A model generated the notes under the pieces. The model was not told the DNA's origin. It searched no databases and was given only the letters and a program-made list of their open reading frames with translations. 64,000 nt of DNA from Cytophagales bacterium (GTDB taxonomy: Bacteria; Bacteroidota; Bacteroidia; Cytophagales; Cyclobacteriaceae), in NCBI GenBank assembly GCA_017303805.1, contig JAFLBQ010000007.1:248001-312000 (forward strand). Reading direction: 5' to 3'. The translations under genes and the position numbers were made by a program. Positions 61,562 through 64,000 of the stretch are shown here, one piece after another; positions within the stretch are counted from its first letter, which is position 1; each line of letters starts with the position of its first letter.

Positions 61562-63105
61562 TGAAAAAACAATTTCTGCTTGCGCTGATTGTGTTGGTGG
61601 CCGGGTGTAACACCCCCGAACGGAAAGTGCAATGGCCGTATGGTGTGAACTACGAAGTATTTGTTCGCTCTTTTGCCGATAGTAATGGCGATGGCATTGG
61701 CGACTTTAACGGCCTTACCGCACAGCTCGATTACCTGAAAGAGTTGGGCATTGGCGGCATTTGGTTAATGCCCATTATGCCTTCGCCTACTTACCACAAA
61801 TACGATGTTACCGATTACAAAGCGGTTGACCCCGAATACGGCACAGCCGAAGACTTTAAACGTTTGGTGAACGAAGCGCATAAGCGGGGCATAAAAATTT
61901 TAGTAGACCTGATTCTGAACCATTCCGGTTCTGACCATCCGTGGTTTAAAAGTGCGCGCGAGGGTAAAGCCAGTCCTTACCGCAACTACTATGTGTGGGC
62001 AAAAAAAGATTCCATACGCGCCCAGATTTCTAAAAAGGCAACCTCGCTGGATTCTGATAACATAACCCAATGGCATGCGGTGGATGGTGATACGCTTAGC
62101 GAACATTACTACGGCTTTTTCTGGGGTGGCATGCCCGATTTAAACTTTGACAACGAAAAAGTAAAAGCAGAGTTTGTAGAGATCGGAAAGTACTGGCTTG
62201 CAGAAATGAAGGTAGATGGGTTTAGGTTAGATGCCGCTAAACACATTTACCCAACTGACCGGGCTGCGGATAATCATGCGTTCTGGGTTTGGTTTCGCGA
62301 GGAGATGCAAAAGATAAAACCCGATGTGTACCTGGTAGGCGAAGTGTGGTCGGCTGCGGCCGATGTGGCTCCCTACCTGAAAGGACTGCCGGCATTGTTT
62401 AATTTCGATATGGGCTATGCGATTACCGGGGTAGTAAATGCGGGCAAAGACACCGTGCAGTTGATTCACAAGTACAAAGAGATTAATGATTTTTATCTAA
62501 AGACTACCAGCGACTACATCGATGCAACCTTTTTGAAAAACCACGATCAGAATCGGATCTTAAGCGAACTCGGAAACGATGCAAACAAGGCCCGGGTAGC
62601 AGCGGCAATCCTGCTTACACTGCCGGGCACGCCTTACATTTACTATGGCGAAGAAATCGGGATGTTGGGAAAAAAACCGGATGAATACATTCGCGAGCCC
62701 TTTCTATGGGACACCGGCCAACCGACATTGCAAACAAAATGGGAGGCGCCCCGCTACAGTACACCCGACCGTGTAATTCCATTAGCGCAACAAAAAGCCG
62801 ATCCGCAGTCGCTCTACAATTTTTATAAGAAGTTTATTGCTTATCGCAACAGCAGTAGCGCCTTAACTTTTGGAAGTGTGCAGGAATCGGAGTTGGCTAT
62901 TAGCGAAGTAGTAAGCCTGGTACGAAACTATAAGAACGAATCCTTGTTTATTCTGCACAACATTTCGGATGTAGAAATAACCGTGAAGCCGGAAGGTGAA
63001 CTGGCTGCGTACACTACCATTGATTTTGTTTCGCAAGGCGAAGTGCAAAAGACAGCCGAAGGTTGGAACTTGCCGGCCTACACCACCTTGATATTAAAAA
63101 AGTAA
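61561..63105 (+). CDS. GH13 alpha-amylase-family lipoprotein 2
   Basis: A 514-residue alpha-amylase-type enzyme with a lipoprotein signal (lipobox LVAGC, cysteine near 16). Region I is DLILNHSGSDHPWF near 115, region II is GFRLDAAKHI near 220 with the nucleophile aspartate, region III is LVGEVWS near 258, and region IV is FLKNHDQNR near 325. It has a compact C-terminal beta domain. Motif detail resembles oligo-alpha-glucosidase/trehalose-synthase-like enzymes more than endo-amylase. It is translationally coupled to amylase 1 upstream and followed 19 bases later by glgE. Confidence 0.9.
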   Translation: MKKQFLLALIVLVAGCNTPERKVQWPYGVNYEVFVRSFADSNGDGIGDFNGLTAQLDYLKELGIGGIWLMPIMPSPTYHKYDVTDYKAVDPEYGTAEDFKRLVNEAHKRGIKILVDLILNHSGSDHPWFKSAREGKASPYRNYYVWAKKDSIRAQISKKATSLDSDNITQWHAVDGDTLSEHYYGFFWGGMPDLNFDNEKVKAEFVEIGKYWLAEMKVDGFRLDAAKHIYPTDRAADNHAFWVWFREEMQKIKPDVYLVGEVWSAAADVAPYLKGLPALFNFDMGYAITGVVNAGKDTVQLIHKYKEINDFYLKTTSDYIDATFLKNHDQNRILSELGNDANKARVAAAILLTLPGTPYIYYGEEIGMLGKKPDEYIREPFLWDTGQPTLQTKWEAPRYSTPDRVIPLAQQKADPQSLYNFYKKFIAYRNSSSALTFGSVQESELAISEVVSLVRNYKNESLFILHNISDVEITVKPEGELAAYTTIDFVSQGEVQKTAEGWNLPAYTTLILKK

Positions 63106-63124
63106 AAGCGATTTAGAGTAAGTT

Positions 63125-64000
63125 ATGGTAACAGGAAAGCAACGGGTACTAATTGAAAACATTCAACCCCAGGTAGATGGTGGCCTGTACGCAGCCAAGC
63201 GCACCGTGGGCGAACGGGTAGATGTAACGGCAGCAATCTTTGGCGATGGCCACGATCACATACGCGGTGAGGTTTTGTACAAAAGACAGGGCGCTGCTGC
63301 CTGGAGTACCGTTGAGTTGGTGCCCACCTATAACGATGAGTGGAAGGCTTCGTTTACCGTAGCCGAAAAAGGGTATTATGTGTTTACGGTAAAAGCGTGG
63401 ATCGATCACTTCGAAACCTGGTACGATGGGTTTAAGAAGAAAGCCCTGGCTAAAGTAGATGTAACGGTTGAGTTGCAGGAAGGCGCATTGCTGTTGCGCA
63501 AATTGGGCGAGTCGAATCCCCCGTTGATGAGCAGCGCCCGTAAATTAGAAACCGGAGGGCAGGCTGCCATCGACTTTGTATTGAGTGAAGAGTTTGCGCA
63601 GATCGTGCATGCCAATCCGCTACGCGAAAACGAAACTACCCACCCGCAGGAGTTTGTAATTCAGGTAGAACATTTCAAAGCCAACTTCAGCGCCTGGTAT
63701 GAATTCTTTCCGCGTTCGTCTTCTTTAGAGGCCGGCAAGCACGGTACGTTTGCAGATTGTATCAAGTTGTTGCCGCGCATTGCCGCCATGGGTTTCGATG
63801 TGTTGTACTTTCCGCCCATCCATCCTATTGGGAAGATAAACCGAAAAGGAAAAAATAATAGTGTAACCTCGAAACCGGGTGAACCGGGCTCGCCCTGGGC
63901 TATTGGCAGCGTGGAAGGCGGGCACAAGGCAATCTTGCCCGCACTCGGCACGTTGCAAGACTTTAAGAAGCTGGTAAGCGAAGCAAAAAAAGTGGGGATT
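63125..64000 (+). CDS. glgE: Alpha-1,4-glucan:maltose-1-phosphate maltosyltransferase GlgE (5' part)
   Basis: The first 292 codons of a gene that runs off the window. From ATG 63125 the N-terminal beta-sandwich domain (VLIENIQPQVDGGLYAAKRTVGE) is followed by the linker FSAWYEFFPRSSS near 195. The start of the GH13 barrel is TFADCIKLLPRIAAMGFDVLYFPPIHPIG, then the GlgE-specific NRKGKNN and GEPGSPWAIGS loops near 240-260. GlgE builds alpha-glucan from maltose-1-phosphate, itself made from trehalose. The two upstream GH13 lipoproteins fit a glucan uptake and turnover role. Confidence 0.92.
   Translation, partial: MVTGKQRVLIENIQPQVDGGLYAAKRTVGERVDVTAAIFGDGHDHIRGEVLYKRQGAAAWSTVELVPTYNDEWKASFTVAEKGYYVFTVKAWIDHFETWYDGFKKKALAKVDVTVELQEGALLLRKLGESNPPLMSSARKLETGGQAAIDFVLSEEFAQIVHANPLRENETTHPQEFVIQVEHFKANFSAWYEFFPRSSSLEAGKHGTFADCIKLLPRIAAMGFDVLYFPPIHPIGKINRKGKNNSVTSKPGEPGSPWAIGSVEGGHKAILPALGTLQDFKKLVSEAKKVGI

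Overview
The window looks like chromosomal DNA of a Bacteroidota bacterium, most likely of the order Cytophagales. The indications are many secreted or lipoprotein hydrolases, hybrid-type sensor kinases with periplasmic propellers, DUF3667 membrane proteins, a transketolase encoded as two separate polypeptides, TAnnTTTG-type -7 elements, and few obvious Shine-Dalgarno sites. I see no rRNA, tRNA, CRISPR array, transposase or phage gene. Taxonomy and all family assignments are read by eye from motifs and were not searched.

Layout. 1-2.6 kb: the end of an L-fucose-type non-phosphorylative sugar-acid pathway (lactonase, diketo-acid hydrolase, short-chain dehydrogenase) plus a TlpA-like thioredoxin. 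2.7-4.5 kb: an unrecognised secreted protein. 4.5-8.9 kb: an operon of ECF sigma factor, membrane anti-sigma-like protein, Spy-like periplasmic protein, outer-membrane-barrel candidate and M1 peptidase. 9-12.8 kb: serine biosynthesis, with a SerC-like aminotransferase and a fused SerB-SerA enzyme. 12.8-14.7 kb: an arsenic methylation set (arsR, arsM, arsN2-like) with two copies of a probable ArsR operator. 14.7-17.4 kb: alcohol dehydrogenase, DUF3592 protein, C-terminal half of transketolase.

17.5-36.5 kb is an accessory block lying between the two transketolase halves. It holds two secreted amidohydrolases (three amidohydrolase domains, of which two have lost the metal-binding HxH), a VOC lipoprotein, a TIR/TolB-like/TPR/HD fusion, a kinase remnant, two very large propeller histidine kinases, a stand-alone receiver, a receiver-class III nucleotide cyclase, and a TPR plus SLOG-like protein. 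The last five genes are co-directional and tightly packed, and read as one signalling cassette in which periplasmic sensing is relayed to cyclic nucleotide production and a nucleotide-sensor-like protein. This is the most interesting part of the window.

36.5-64 kb is mostly core metabolism and envelope: transketolase N-terminal half, peroxiredoxin Bcp, M23 and M48 peptidases, FAH hydrolase, Tat-exported Gfo/Idh/MocA oxidoreductase, a DUF3667 gene followed by a frameshifted membrane protein, an exonuclease, a truncated Mur-ligase-like protein, DnaB, quinone reductase, EtfBA, bifunctional nuclease, nucleoside transporter, DUF885 lipoprotein, a two-domain acyltransferase resembling ornithine-lipid synthase, and a DUF1003 protein. 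It ends in an alpha-glucan cluster of two GH13 lipoproteins and the start of GlgE, which runs off the window.
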